Shown here: positions 8,594 to 15,718 of the stretch, in pieces
Layout of the letters: each line of letters begins with the position of its first letter
Numbering within the stretch: position 1 is the first letter of the stretch
Assembly: GCF_951801035.1 (NCBI RefSeq)
Contig: NZ_CATOKT010000001.1
Source: Adlercreutzia sp910585575
GTDB lineage: Bacteria; Actinomycetota; Coriobacteriia; Coriobacteriales; Eggerthellaceae
Length of the DNA stretch: 64,000 nucleotides
Strand: one strand, 5' to 3'
Translations under genes and position numbers: made by a program
Notes under the pieces: model-generated
What the model was told of the DNA's origin: nothing
The model's database searches: none
The model's input: the letters and a program-made list of their open reading frames with translations, nothing else

Positions 8594-9616
8594 GTGGGCG
8601 CTCAGCGAATCGAATTCTCCAATGCCCAGATGTTCAATTACGTGATGAGTCGAGAGGAGATCTGTCGATCGCTTCTCGAGCGCGTTCTGAAAATGGATAT
8701 CGAGCGCATCGACTATATCTCAGTCGAACATGAGATCGATCCTAATAGGGAGGGTCGCGGGGTCCGCCTTGACGCTTACGCCAAGAATTCAACGACGGCT
8801 TTCGATGTGGAGATGCAATCACAGGACGAATACTGGCTCGGTCTGCGTTTTCGGTACTACCAGGCAGCCATCGACACTGATCTTCTCAAGAAGGGGGATG
8901 ATTACGATGACCTTCCCTGGTGCTTCATTATCTTTCTGTGTGTTCATGATCCCTTCCAAGCAGGCCTGCCCGTCTACACTCTGGAGCCTCGCTGCTACGA
9001 GAGCGACGAGGTGGACGCTAACTGCCGTATGCGCTGGATTGTTTTGAACGGTGAATCTTGGGAACGAGAGGGGGACAGGCCAATGCGCTCCTTGCTACAA
9101 TATATCGAGGAGGGGACGGTGACAGCGTCCGATCCACTCGTTTCGATGATCGATCAAGTGGTGTCAGAGGCCAATGCCGACGAGAAGGTGATGAGCAAGA
9201 TGATCTCCGTAAGCACAGTGGAAGAGAACGCCGAACGTCGCGTGCGGATGGCGAAGCGGTACTACCGCCAGTATTACTCCGAAGAAGGGAGACGGCTCGG
9301 CCTGGAGGAGGGTCGCGAGGAGGGTCGCGAGGAAGGTCGCGAAGAAGGTCGCGAAGAGGGCCGAGAAGAGGGCCGCGAGCTGGGACTCGCCGAAGGCCGA
9401 GAAGAGGGCCTTGCCGAGGGCCGCGAACTGGGCCGTGAGTTGGGACTCGCCGAAGGGCGAGAGGAAGGTCGTGCTGAGGGCGAGGCGCTCTATGGTCGCC
9501 TGGTCGAGGCCCTTCTGACGGCGGGCCGTCAAGAAGATTTGCTACGGGCAACGCAAGATGAAGCCTACCGTGCTTCCCTTATCGATGAGCTGGGCCTTCA
9601 GGAGCCTCGCTGTTAG
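8594..9616 (+). CDS. Rpn-family PD-(D/E)XK nuclease (transposase-like)
   Basis: This 340-residue protein belongs to the Rpn/PD-(D/E)XK group, often labelled transposase. Known members are DNA endonucleases that stimulate RecA-independent recombination. The nuclease core is visible as VRLDAYAKN and AFDVEMQSQ near residues 57-73, giving the D...ExQ pattern, followed by a helical segment with RFRYYQ. From about residue 235 the chain becomes a charged repeat of EEGR and LAEGRE units (coded at about 9305-9480), a low-complexity tail characteristic of this family. GTG 8594 is preferred because GGGAGG lies at 8584-8589; an upstream in-frame ATG at 8570 has no ribosome site. No terminal inverted repeats were found around it, so it is not shown to be a mobile element. 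Confidence 0.75.
   Translation: MGAQRIEFSNAQMFNYVMSREEICRSLLERVLKMDIERIDYISVEHEIDPNREGRGVRLDAYAKNSTTAFDVEMQSQDEYWLGLRFRYYQAAIDTDLLKKGDDYDDLPWCFIIFLCVHDPFQAGLPVYTLEPRCYESDEVDANCRMRWIVLNGESWEREGDRPMRSLLQYIEEGTVTASDPLVSMIDQVVSEANADEKVMSKMISVSTVEENAERRVRMAKRYYRQYYSEEGRRLGLEEGREEGREEGREEGREEGREEGRELGLAEGREEGLAEGRELGRELGLAEGREEGRAEGEALYGRLVEALLTAGRQEDLLRATQDEAYRASLIDELGLQEPRC
9305..9480 (+). repeat. Coding tandem repeat (EEGR/LAEGRE units)
   Basis: Short imperfect units of 12 bases and multiples encode alternating Glu-Glu-Gly-Arg and Leu-Ala-Glu-Gly-Arg-Glu in the C-terminal third of the Rpn-type nuclease. Codons vary between units (GAGGGTCGC versus GAAGGTCGC), so the peptide repeat is better kept than the DNA repeat. 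Unit number may vary between strains through slippage. Confidence 0.8.
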
Positions 9617-9617
9617 C

Positions 9618-9923
9618 ATGAGCTCTTCCCGGTCTCACTACATGTACGTTCTTGAGTGTGCTGATGGCTCGCTCTACACCGGCTACGCGGTGGATGTTCA
9701 TGCGCGCTTGGCCGTGCACAACGCCGGCAAAGGGGCGAAGTACACGCGGGCGCGCTTGCCCGTCAGTCTTTTGGCCTACGCCTCGTTCGAAACCAAGCAC
9801 GACGCCATGCACGCGGAGTATGTATTCAAGCAGCTCACCCGCGACGAGAAAGACGGGCTTCTCGCCGCGGCGTCGCGCACAAGTTTTGAGGCAGCGCTGC
9901 GGCCTCTACTCGATGGTCGCTGA
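9618..9923 (+). CDS. GIY-YIG nuclease superfamily protein (UPF0213-like)
   Basis: This 101-residue single-domain protein has the GIY-YIG fold. The motif appears as YMYVLECADGSLYTGYA (residues 8-24), followed by the conserved Arg in DVHARLAVHN, GKGAKYTRARLPV, and a downstream Glu in the HAEYVFKQLT helix. Small stand-alone members resemble SLX1 nuclease domains, but their biological substrate is mostly unknown. ATG 9618 begins two bases after the nuclease stop at 9616. A longer frame from 9558 would overlap that gene and lacks family similarity. The 3' end overlaps the convergent helicase-like gene by 18 bases. Confidence 0.85.
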   Translation: MSSSRSHYMYVLECADGSLYTGYAVDVHARLAVHNAGKGAKYTRARLPVSLLAYASFETKHDAMHAEYVFKQLTRDEKDGLLAAASRTSFEAALRPLLDGR

Positions 9924-11621
9924 GCTAGTGGGGCCTAGCATCTCGGGAAGGTAGATACTCGGCTCTATGGTGCACAGCCGCTGCCCGTTTTTCAGCTGAA
10001 TGCGGGCGATGGCCAGCTTAAGCTGTTCGGCTGCTTCGAGGGGGCAGGTTGCAAAGCCGGTAAGCACCAGGCGCTCGGCGGTTCGCTCCCTCACGAGGCG
10101 CAAGAGAGAGCGGTCGTCGTTCAGCGCCCGTTCGCGGGCTGATCCCACCAAGGTTCCTTCATCGACCATTGATCGCGTGGGGATGAAGCCATTGACGAAG
10201 CCGCCGAAAATTACCCGATCGAAGGTATGATCGACCAAGTCGGCAGGGTGTCCCACGCGTACAGCCGCAGGCTCGCCCGCTTCGGCAGCTGCCTCGCATT
10301 CCTTGCGACCGCGAACAGGCGCCCGGTCCCCCTGCTCGATCAAGGCGAGGGCCTCGCGATAGGGGCCGAGAAGGCTTTGGGCGAAAGGACTGTCGGCGGG
10401 GAGGCCTTCGAGGGCGTTATCTGCCAAACGACGTAACGCCTCGGCGAGGGGCAGGCCAGGGGATGCCGTGCGCAGCTCCGAGACCGCGGCGCTGCGGGCT
10501 AGCGGGTCGCCGAGGGCAAGCCACTGGCGCCACGCAAGCGAGTCGTGAGGGTTTCGAGCCAGTCTCTCGAGAAGGCGCTGGCGGTCTCCCTCCGTCGCGG
10601 TCCAGCGCCGGTGTCCCAGAGGGCTGCATCTTGGCGCCTTCAGGGGGGTGGCGGCCACCCCGCAGCTCTGCAAGGCTCTTAGCGCATTCGCGCGCCAGGT
10701 GCCATTGGTGGCGACGACGGCGATGCGCGCGGGAGGGATACCCGCGGCTAGGGCGCGAGAAACCTCGTCAACCACAGCGGCCATCTCCTCGGAGGGCGTT
10801 TCCGTTGAATGCCACGTTGTCTGCAGGCTTGGGAAGGGCTCATCAAGCACCACGCGCTCGCAGGGCCGATGCTCGGCGGCGAAGCGCTTAAGGCCGTCGC
10901 GCGCGGGCCACGGCTCGAACGCAGCGGGCAACAGCGTCTCGCTGCCGGCCACGGCCAGCCTCTCACGGGCCAAAAGAGCGATCATCTCTTGGCTCGCGCG
11001 GCTCATAAGCGGATAGTCGTCGGCCAGCACCACGGCCGCCCCGAACGAGGCTCTCAAGGAGGGGACAGCGCGCAGGGCGTGGACGGCAAGGTTCACGGCC
11101 TCTCCTGCCAACAGGGCTTCGTCGAAGGCGAGAATGTCGTGGGCCAATGCCAACTGGGCCCGCTCCTCGGTGGTTTGGATCCAAGCGAGATTATCGTCAT
11201 CGAGATTGGCGAGGCCACACAAGAGGAAGCCCCACAGCTCTCGGAGCCGTCGCTGTTTCAGGCCGCTCGTCTTGAGGTCTTCGAAGAACACTGCCTCGTC
11301 GTCGCGGTCCATCACGCGCGGTACGCGGCCGGACACGCGAGCGGCCCGAGGGTCCTCTAAGATGCTCAGGGCGCACTCAAGCGGCGTGGTCACCCTCAGG
11401 GCCGCGCCCCCGACGCCACCCCGCCGCTTCTCGAGGGACTGGGCGGCGGCAGGCGTTGCGCAGAACAGAAGGGCGCAGGGCTCGGTGCCGCTCGGGCTCG
11501 GTGCATCGGGGCCCAGGCTCGGCGAGCACCAGGCTCGTGCTCGATCGATCAGAGCAGAGGTTTTGCCCGAGCGCGGTCCTCCGACAATGCAGAGCGCCTC
11601 GGCGAGAGGATCGTGGTTCAT
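9906..11621 (-). CDS. UvrD/Rep-like SF1 helicase homologue with degenerate motifs
   Basis: This 571-residue protein has a clear P-loop, GGPRSGKT (residues 14-21), and an overall UvrD/Rep-like arrangement. The Walker B/motif II region near residue 200 reads LADDYPLMS where active helicases have DE-Q. Near the C-terminus the UvrD_C-like string DRVIFGGFVNGFIPT is followed by DDRSLLRLVRERTAERLVLTG, which corresponds to motif VI but lacks the usual VALTRAR arginine arrangement. It may therefore bind nucleotide without being a normal helicase (inference). ATG 11621 follows AAGGAG; a longer frame to 11666 is less likely. It is the last gene of the minus-strand ferredoxin/TorD operon, separated from the previous gene by 179 bases containing a perfect hairpin. 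Its C-terminal half resembles the 213-residue protein at 15067-15708. Confidence 0.7.
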   Translation of the reverse strand: MNHDPLAEALCIVGGPRSGKTSALIDRARAWCSPSLGPDAPSPSGTEPCALLFCATPAAAQSLEKRRGGVGGAALRVTTPLECALSILEDPRAARVSGRVPRVMDRDDEAVFFEDLKTSGLKQRRLRELWGFLLCGLANLDDDNLAWIQTTEERAQLALAHDILAFDEALLAGEAVNLAVHALRAVPSLRASFGAAVVLADDYPLMSRASQEMIALLARERLAVAGSETLLPAAFEPWPARDGLKRFAAEHRPCERVVLDEPFPSLQTTWHSTETPSEEMAAVVDEVSRALAAGIPPARIAVVATNGTWRANALRALQSCGVAATPLKAPRCSPLGHRRWTATEGDRQRLLERLARNPHDSLAWRQWLALGDPLARSAAVSELRTASPGLPLAEALRRLADNALEGLPADSPFAQSLLGPYREALALIEQGDRAPVRGRKECEAAAEAGEPAAVRVGHPADLVDHTFDRVIFGGFVNGFIPTRSMVDEGTLVGSARERALNDDRSLLRLVRERTAERLVLTGFATCPLEAAEQLKLAIARIQLKNGQRLCTIEPSIYLPEMLGPTSSATIE

Positions 11622-11687
11622 GGCGGCTCCTTTTCGGATTGGGGAAGCCCGACGGTTCGAGGACATTGGGGAATCGAGACCATCGAG

Positions 11688-11753
11688 CTCCCCCTGATCG
11701 GCCTTTCTGGAAGGAGGGAGGGGGAAGGGGGGTGAAAGGCCGATCAGGGGGAG
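11688..11753. repeat. Perfect 20-bp inverted repeat with G-rich loop
   Basis: The arms at 11688-11707 and 11734-11753 are exact reverse complements, beginning CTCCCCCTGATCGG and ending CCGATCAGGGGGAG. The 26-base loop on the plus strand carries runs of 3, 5 and 6 G. It lies between the NapH-like gene and the helicase-like gene, so the operon transcript would fold into a long stem with a C-rich loop. No U-run follows, so it is not a standard terminator; attenuation, RNA processing or mRNA stabilisation are possible. Confidence 0.85.
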
Positions 11754-11800
11754 GCTGGACGAAGGAGAGGAGAAGCTTCGCCCAGCGCTTCCTGGAAGGA

Positions 11801-12757
11801 CTAGGAGAGGGCGTCAGTAGCCTCGTCCAGCTCGTCGGGGCTTAGCTGCGGAAGCGCGCCCGGAACGTGCTGTTTCGCCCGGAAGGGCATCGTGATGGCG
11901 TTGCCCGGGCAGGCGTCCACGCAGGCGCGACAGCGGGTGCACTCGTTCCACGTGGTGCCCAGTTCGGGGTGGCGCGGGTTGATGGCCACCTCGCACACCT
12001 CCGCACAGCGGCCGCAGGTGGCTCCGTGGGCGGTTTCCAGGCACTGCTCGTCGTCGATGGCCGGCAGGAAGGTGCGGTTGGCCTTCGCCACGAGGCTCAT
12101 AAACGAAGAGATAGGGCAGAGGTGCGAGCACCACTTGCGGAAGAACACCACCTCGGCCAGAAGCAACAGGGGGATCAGCACCACCGACCAGGTAACGTCG
12201 CCATTGCCGAACAAGGCGATGAGCAAAAACACCAGCGCGAAGGAAAGTCCCACGGGGCATACCAGGCAGAACACGGGAAATCCGAACAGGGCCGCCGACA
12301 GTAAGGTACCGCCCAAGATGAAGTGCCGCGAGTCGGCGGGCTTCCGATCGGCGCAGGAGGCGCAGGATCCGGCGCAGCCCTGGGACAGGGCCTTCTTCTC
12401 GGCCGCCGTCAGAGGGGCCTGCGGGCTTTTACCGTTCGGTGCAGCCTCCTTCGCGGCGTCCTGCTTTTTGAGCAGGCCGCGCAGCTTCTGCCAGACGGGA
12501 ACCGGGCACAGCCATCCGCAGAAGGCGCGACCCAGAATTAGGATGGCGGCGATGGCCAGCACCACCGAGATGACGGCGCGCGGCACGAGGGTTTTGCTGG
12601 CAAGCATGGTGCCCAGGGCGCCGATGGGGCAGATGAGGGAGATGGATTCCCAACCAAAGGCAGACAGGGTGCCGACGCTGGCGTGCGCCGCATAGGCAAC
12701 GCCCGCCACGGCCAACAGGCCCAAGGGTATGATCACGCGGAGTTTCTGGTTCTTCAT
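11801..12757 (-). CDS. NapH-like membrane ferredoxin
   Basis: This 318-residue polytopic protein has NapH/MauN architecture: about five hydrophobic segments with Cys clusters on the loops. CGWLCPVPVW near residue 84 and a second CP element (FCLVCPVG, then KWCSHLCPISS) match the family's CX3CP motifs. Two classical 4Fe-4S motifs follow near the C-terminus (CGRCAEVCEVAIN; CTRCRACVDACPGNAI). NapH-type proteins oxidise quinol and pass electrons toward periplasmic reductases. An extra Cys-rich loop, GCAGSCASC, about residue 127, may bind another metal (inference). It begins three bases after the NapG-like gene, with which it forms the usual NapGH pair. No napA or cytochrome c gene is adjacent, so the electron acceptor is uncertain. 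Confidence 0.85.
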   Translation of the reverse strand: MKNQKLRVIIPLGLLAVAGVAYAAHASVGTLSAFGWESISLICPIGALGTMLASKTLVPRAVISVVLAIAAILILGRAFCGWLCPVPVWQKLRGLLKKQDAAKEAAPNGKSPQAPLTAAEKKALSQGCAGSCASCADRKPADSRHFILGGTLLSAALFGFPVFCLVCPVGLSFALVFLLIALFGNGDVTWSVVLIPLLLLAEVVFFRKWCSHLCPISSFMSLVAKANRTFLPAIDDEQCLETAHGATCGRCAEVCEVAINPRHPELGTTWNECTRCRACVDACPGNAITMPFRAKQHVPGALPQLSPDELDEATDALS

Positions 12758-12760
12758 GGT

Positions 12761-13399
12761 CTAGGCCTCGCTCTCGGGAACGACGATGATGGCGCGCGAG
12801 GTGGCGCCGACGGCGTAGGAGCCTTCTTTTTGGGAAACGCAGACGTTCTGGCAGGCACCGCAACCGTTGCATTTCTCGGGCAGCACCACGGGGCGCCCGT
12901 ACTCGTCCAGCTCGATGGCCTCGTAGGGGCAGGCGTCATAGCAGAACTTGCAGCCGTTGTTTTTATCCCAGGCCAGGCACCAGTCGCGAATGAGCGTCGC
13001 CTTGCCGAGGATGACGGTCTCGGGGGTGGCGTCCAGGGGCAGGCGCAGCGCTTCCGTGGGGCACGAGGCCACGCACAGCGGAACGCCGTTGTTGGCCTCC
13101 TCGCAGTAATCGCACCAGCCCTCGTTGAAGTTGGCGGTGGGGGTGCGAACCGTGACGATGCCGTCTTCCAGATGGGCCGGCCGCAGGGCATTTTTCGGGC
13201 AGGCCTCCACGCAGCGCTCGCAGCGGATGCAAGCGGCAATGAGGGCAGCCTCGTCCTGACCGCCCGGCGGCCGCACTTGAGCTTCGGCCGGTACGGCCTT
13301 CAGGGCTCCCAGGGCCAAAAGGGCGCATCCGCCGCCCACCCCCAGGGCGAAGGTGCGGCGCGACATGCCGGCGCCGGGCCTCTTCTTCTCGTCTCCCAT
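12761..13399 (-). CDS. NapG-like exported 4Fe-4S ferredoxin
   Basis: This 212-residue polyferredoxin starts with a twin-arginine signal (MSRRTFALGVGGG, from residue 12) and has four Cys clusters: CIRCERCVEACP, the WCDYC...CVASCP pair, CKFCYDACP and CNGCGACQNVC. This arrangement is typical of NapG/MauM proteins, which face the periplasm-equivalent side and take electrons from the NapH partner. GAGGAGAG precedes ATG 13399. The gene lies between the TorD-like chaperone (21 bases away) and the NapH-like gene (three bases away). The Tat signal fits export in a folded, cluster-loaded state. Confidence 0.88.
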   Translation of the reverse strand: MGDEKKRPGAGMSRRTFALGVGGGCALLALGALKAVPAEAQVRPPGGQDEAALIAACIRCERCVEACPKNALRPAHLEDGIVTVRTPTANFNEGWCDYCEEANNGVPLCVASCPTEALRLPLDATPETVILGKATLIRDWCLAWDKNNGCKFCYDACPYEAIELDEYGRPVVLPEKCNGCGACQNVCVSQKEGSYAVGATSRAIIVVPESEA

Positions 13400-13420
13400 G
13401 TTCTCTCCTCTTCTGTGCTG

Positions 13421-14131
13421 CTAGTCTTCCGAGAGCAGGTCTTCCAGAAGCTCTCGGTCGGTCTCGAGAAAGCCTTCGGTGAGGAAGGCGAGTCCGCGGT
13501 AGAAATCGGTCTTGGCGAATTTGTCCACCTCGGCCGTGAACAGCGGCACCCAGCCCGCCAGGTGCACGTCGATGAAGTTGTAGGAGCTCTTGATCCACGC
13601 GAGTGCCTGCTCGCTGTCGCCCTTGCACAGCGCTTCGACGACGCGCGTCGAGAGAATCTGCAGGTACTCGAGCTCAAGGGCGATGTGGTCTTCGCCTTCC
13701 TTCCAACGCTCCTGTTTGGAAAGGCCGGCGGCGCGGTACAGGGCCAGCACCTCATCGCGGGCACTCTGCATGAGCAGGCGCTTTTCCGAGGTGTAAACGC
13801 TTTCGAAGGGGTAGGCGGCCGCATGGCCCGAGTAGCCGTGGCCGAAGAAGACGCGCATGTAGTCGGCGGCCAGCTCGGTGAGGGTGTTCTCCCAGAGCCC
13901 GCTCAAGTACGTGGCGATGAGGCGGTTGCCTTCGTCGGCCAAGTCGTTGCCCGTGTGCACGGGGTAGCGCGAGTCGTGAAGCTCTTGGAGAAGGGCCTCG
14001 TCCACCTCGCGGCCGTACAGGCGGCTTAGCAAGCCGTAGGTGGTGGCCCGCTGCTTGAACAACGCGATGAGCTCGGCGGCGCTGACCGTCTCGGTCGCGC
14101 CCAGATCCTCGGCAATGATGGTCTCAGTCAT
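13421..14131 (-). CDS. TorD/DmsD-family chaperone
   Basis: This 236-residue all-helical protein belongs to the TorD family of cytoplasmic chaperones that bind the signal or apo-form of molybdenum/Tat-exported enzymes and proofread cofactor insertion. Recognisable elements are YGLLSRLYGREVDEAL near residue 32, the DYMRVFFGHG segment near 90 followed by YPFESVYTSEKRLLM, and DHIALELEYLQIL near residue 147, which corresponds to the family's HxxxELxFL signature. AAAGGAG precedes ATG 14131. It could serve the exported molybdenum oxidoreductase at 20090-23608 or another enzyme outside the window. The family assignment is firm, the client is inferred. Confidence 0.88.
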   Translation of the reverse strand: MTETIIAEDLGATETVSAAELIALFKQRATTYGLLSRLYGREVDEALLQELHDSRYPVHTGNDLADEGNRLIATYLSGLWENTLTELAADYMRVFFGHGYSGHAAAYPFESVYTSEKRLLMQSARDEVLALYRAAGLSKQERWKEGEDHIALELEYLQILSTRVVEALCKGDSEQALAWIKSSYNFIDVHLAGWVPLFTAEVDKFAKTDFYRGLAFLTEGFLETDRELLEDLLSED

Positions 14132-14142
14132 GATCGGCTCCT

Positions 14143-15054
14143 TTACCAGCGAACGCCATCGGTGGTCGTCGGCATCTCAACGACGTCCTCGAGAGCGGGA
14201 ATTTCATAGGAATCAACGACGGCCGCCAGGGCCCCGTCCAGGGCCGCCGCGCCGGCCTCCGTTGTGCGCCAGGCCTTGTCTTCCCAGGCGAAGGCACCGG
14301 CGCGCTCGAGGCTTTCGACGAAGTGCTGCACATAGAAGCGGCGATTCTCGGCGACGAAGGGGTCGGTATCCACGGCCACGGACATAAGGCCCATGGAAGT
14401 ACCCTCGGGGTTCTGGCCCATGAGCAGCACGCGCTTGTAGACGGGCAGGTACTCGGGCTCGCGTTCGAAGAGACGGGCGATGCGTTCGGCCGGATCGTCC
14501 TCGGCCACGATGGTGCTGCCCGCCTCGGTGGTTTTCCAGCACACGATAGGCGGCTCGGTGGGCTCGTAGAATTCCTGGCCGTCGACAACGACAATGGCAG
14601 GCTCGGGCCGTGCTTCGCCGTAGGGCGCGCCCTCGGCGGTCACGCGCTCCAGGGCGCCGGCCACTTCCAGCATGGTGCAGAAATTGGAAGGGGTGTATAC
14701 CGAGAACTTCGTGCGGCCGCTGCTTTCGAGGGCCTTGCGAACAGCGGCCGTGCTGAGCGGCTCGCGGGCGGCCTCGAGAATGCCGAGCATGGTGGCGCGA
14801 TGGGGGCGCATCTGGCCGAACAGCTCGCGGGTGCGCTCTTCGGCGGGGCGCGCGGCATAGGAGGGATCGTCCTGGTTGACCGAGGCCTCGATCACGGGAA
14901 TTTTATCGGGGTCCGGGGGCAGGAACTCGGAAGTACCCTCGGTGTTGGGCAGGAAGATCTCCGACGAGTCCTGCTCGTCGGGTTCCTGGGCGGCCCAAGT
15001 GTCGAGGGTTGGGTCGAAGCTGAAATCAAAAGTGGAAAGATCCAAGGTGCTCAT
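14143..15054 (-). CDS. Unknown protein with two winged-helix-like modules
   Basis: This 303-residue protein is not recognised. After an acidic N-terminal region (about 1-80) come two segments that each look like a winged helix. The first (about 82-180) has GILEAAREPLSTAAVRKAL and ends WKTTEAGS. The second (about 200-285) has RFYVQHFVESLERAGAF and ends WRTTEAGA. The repeated W(K/R)TTEAG at the end of each module supports an internal duplication. GAGAGGAG precedes ATG 15054. It is co-directional with, and 12 bases from, the half-helicase gene upstream and the TorD-like gene downstream. A nucleic-acid or protein-protein adaptor role is possible but unproven. Confidence 0.6.
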   Translation of the reverse strand: MSTLDLSTFDFSFDPTLDTWAAQEPDEQDSSEIFLPNTEGTSEFLPPDPDKIPVIEASVNQDDPSYAARPAEERTRELFGQMRPHRATMLGILEAAREPLSTAAVRKALESSGRTKFSVYTPSNFCTMLEVAGALERVTAEGAPYGEARPEPAIVVVDGQEFYEPTEPPIVCWKTTEAGSTIVAEDDPAERIARLFEREPEYLPVYKRVLLMGQNPEGTSMGLMSVAVDTDPFVAENRRFYVQHFVESLERAGAFAWEDKAWRTTEAGAAALDGALAAVVDSYEIPALEDVVEMPTTTDGVRW

Positions 15055-15066
15055 GGAATCTCCTCT

Positions 15067-15708
15067 CTAGTTCAAGCCGGCATTGCGCAGGAGCTGCTGG
15101 CCGGAAAGGCTGTTGGGGCGCGCAGCGCCCAGGGCGTCGATGAAGGCGGTGGGGGACACGCGGGCCCACGGCTGGCCGTTGCGGACGGCGGTGCGGCGGT
15201 AGGGCACGCGGATGCGATCGGCCACGGCCTGCTCCAGAGCGGCGAACGTGGAGAGCACCACGGTGCAGGGAGCCTGGGCCAGAGCAAGAAAGGCCTCTTC
15301 CTGGCGGTGCGCCTCCTCGGGGTCGTCCAGGGCCGCGGCCGTGGGAATGAGCCCCTCCACACAACCCACCACGAGCAGCACCTCGAAGGAACGCCACGCG
15401 GTGCGAAAGTCCATGATGGTGGCCTGACGCATACCGCGCTCCAGGGGCGTTGTCGTCAGAAGGGCCGGCAGGCTCTCGGCGGTACAGGCGCGGTGGAGCT
15501 GCAGCCCCCAGGTACGGTTGGGCACCGCGAAGCCGATGCGCGGCGGCTGGGTATGTCCGCGCTGCACGAGGGCCATGGCGATGCGGGCGAGCCCGACCAG
15601 CTCGCTGGCGGGGCTTTCCCACTTCACCACCGCATGCTCGGGAAGCCACGGGGCGATAACGCGCTGGGAAGCGGTCGGGGAGCTCGAAGGGATGGGACGG
15701 CTTGCCAT
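15067..15708 (-). CDS. Stand-alone homologue of the C-terminal half of the SF1 helicase-like protein
   Basis: This 213-residue protein lacks a P-loop. It matches the second half of the helicase-like protein at 9906-11621 by eye: QPPRIGFAVPNRTWGLQLHRA aligns with PARIAVVATNGTWRANALRA, and FEVLLVVGCVEGLIPT aligns with FDRVIFGGFVNGFIPT, followed in both by a helix and VVLSTF/LVLTGF. These correspond to motif IV-VI parts of UvrD_C-like domains. It therefore looks like a half-helicase, able at most to complement or mimic a full protein. The start is ATG 15708, just after the upstream stop at 15719. A longer frame running to 16014 is a shadow of the upstream gene. It is the second gene of the minus-strand operon. 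Confidence 0.65.
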   Translation of the reverse strand: MASRPIPSSSPTASQRVIAPWLPEHAVVKWESPASELVGLARIAMALVQRGHTQPPRIGFAVPNRTWGLQLHRACTAESLPALLTTTPLERGMRQATIMDFRTAWRSFEVLLVVGCVEGLIPTAAALDDPEEAHRQEEAFLALAQAPCTVVLSTFAALEQAVADRIRVPYRRTAVRNGQPWARVSPTAFIDALGAARPNSLSGQQLLRNAGLN

Positions 15709-15718
15709 GGGAGCCGTC

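Noticed and set aside
9305..9480. Regular short repeats considered as a CRISPR-like array
   Set aside because: Units are contiguous, in frame and encode EEGR peptide repeats; there are no unique spacers.
8570..9616. Complete insertion sequence around the Rpn-type gene
   Set aside because: No terminal inverted repeats or target-site duplication could be seen, and Rpn-type proteins often occur outside mobile elements.
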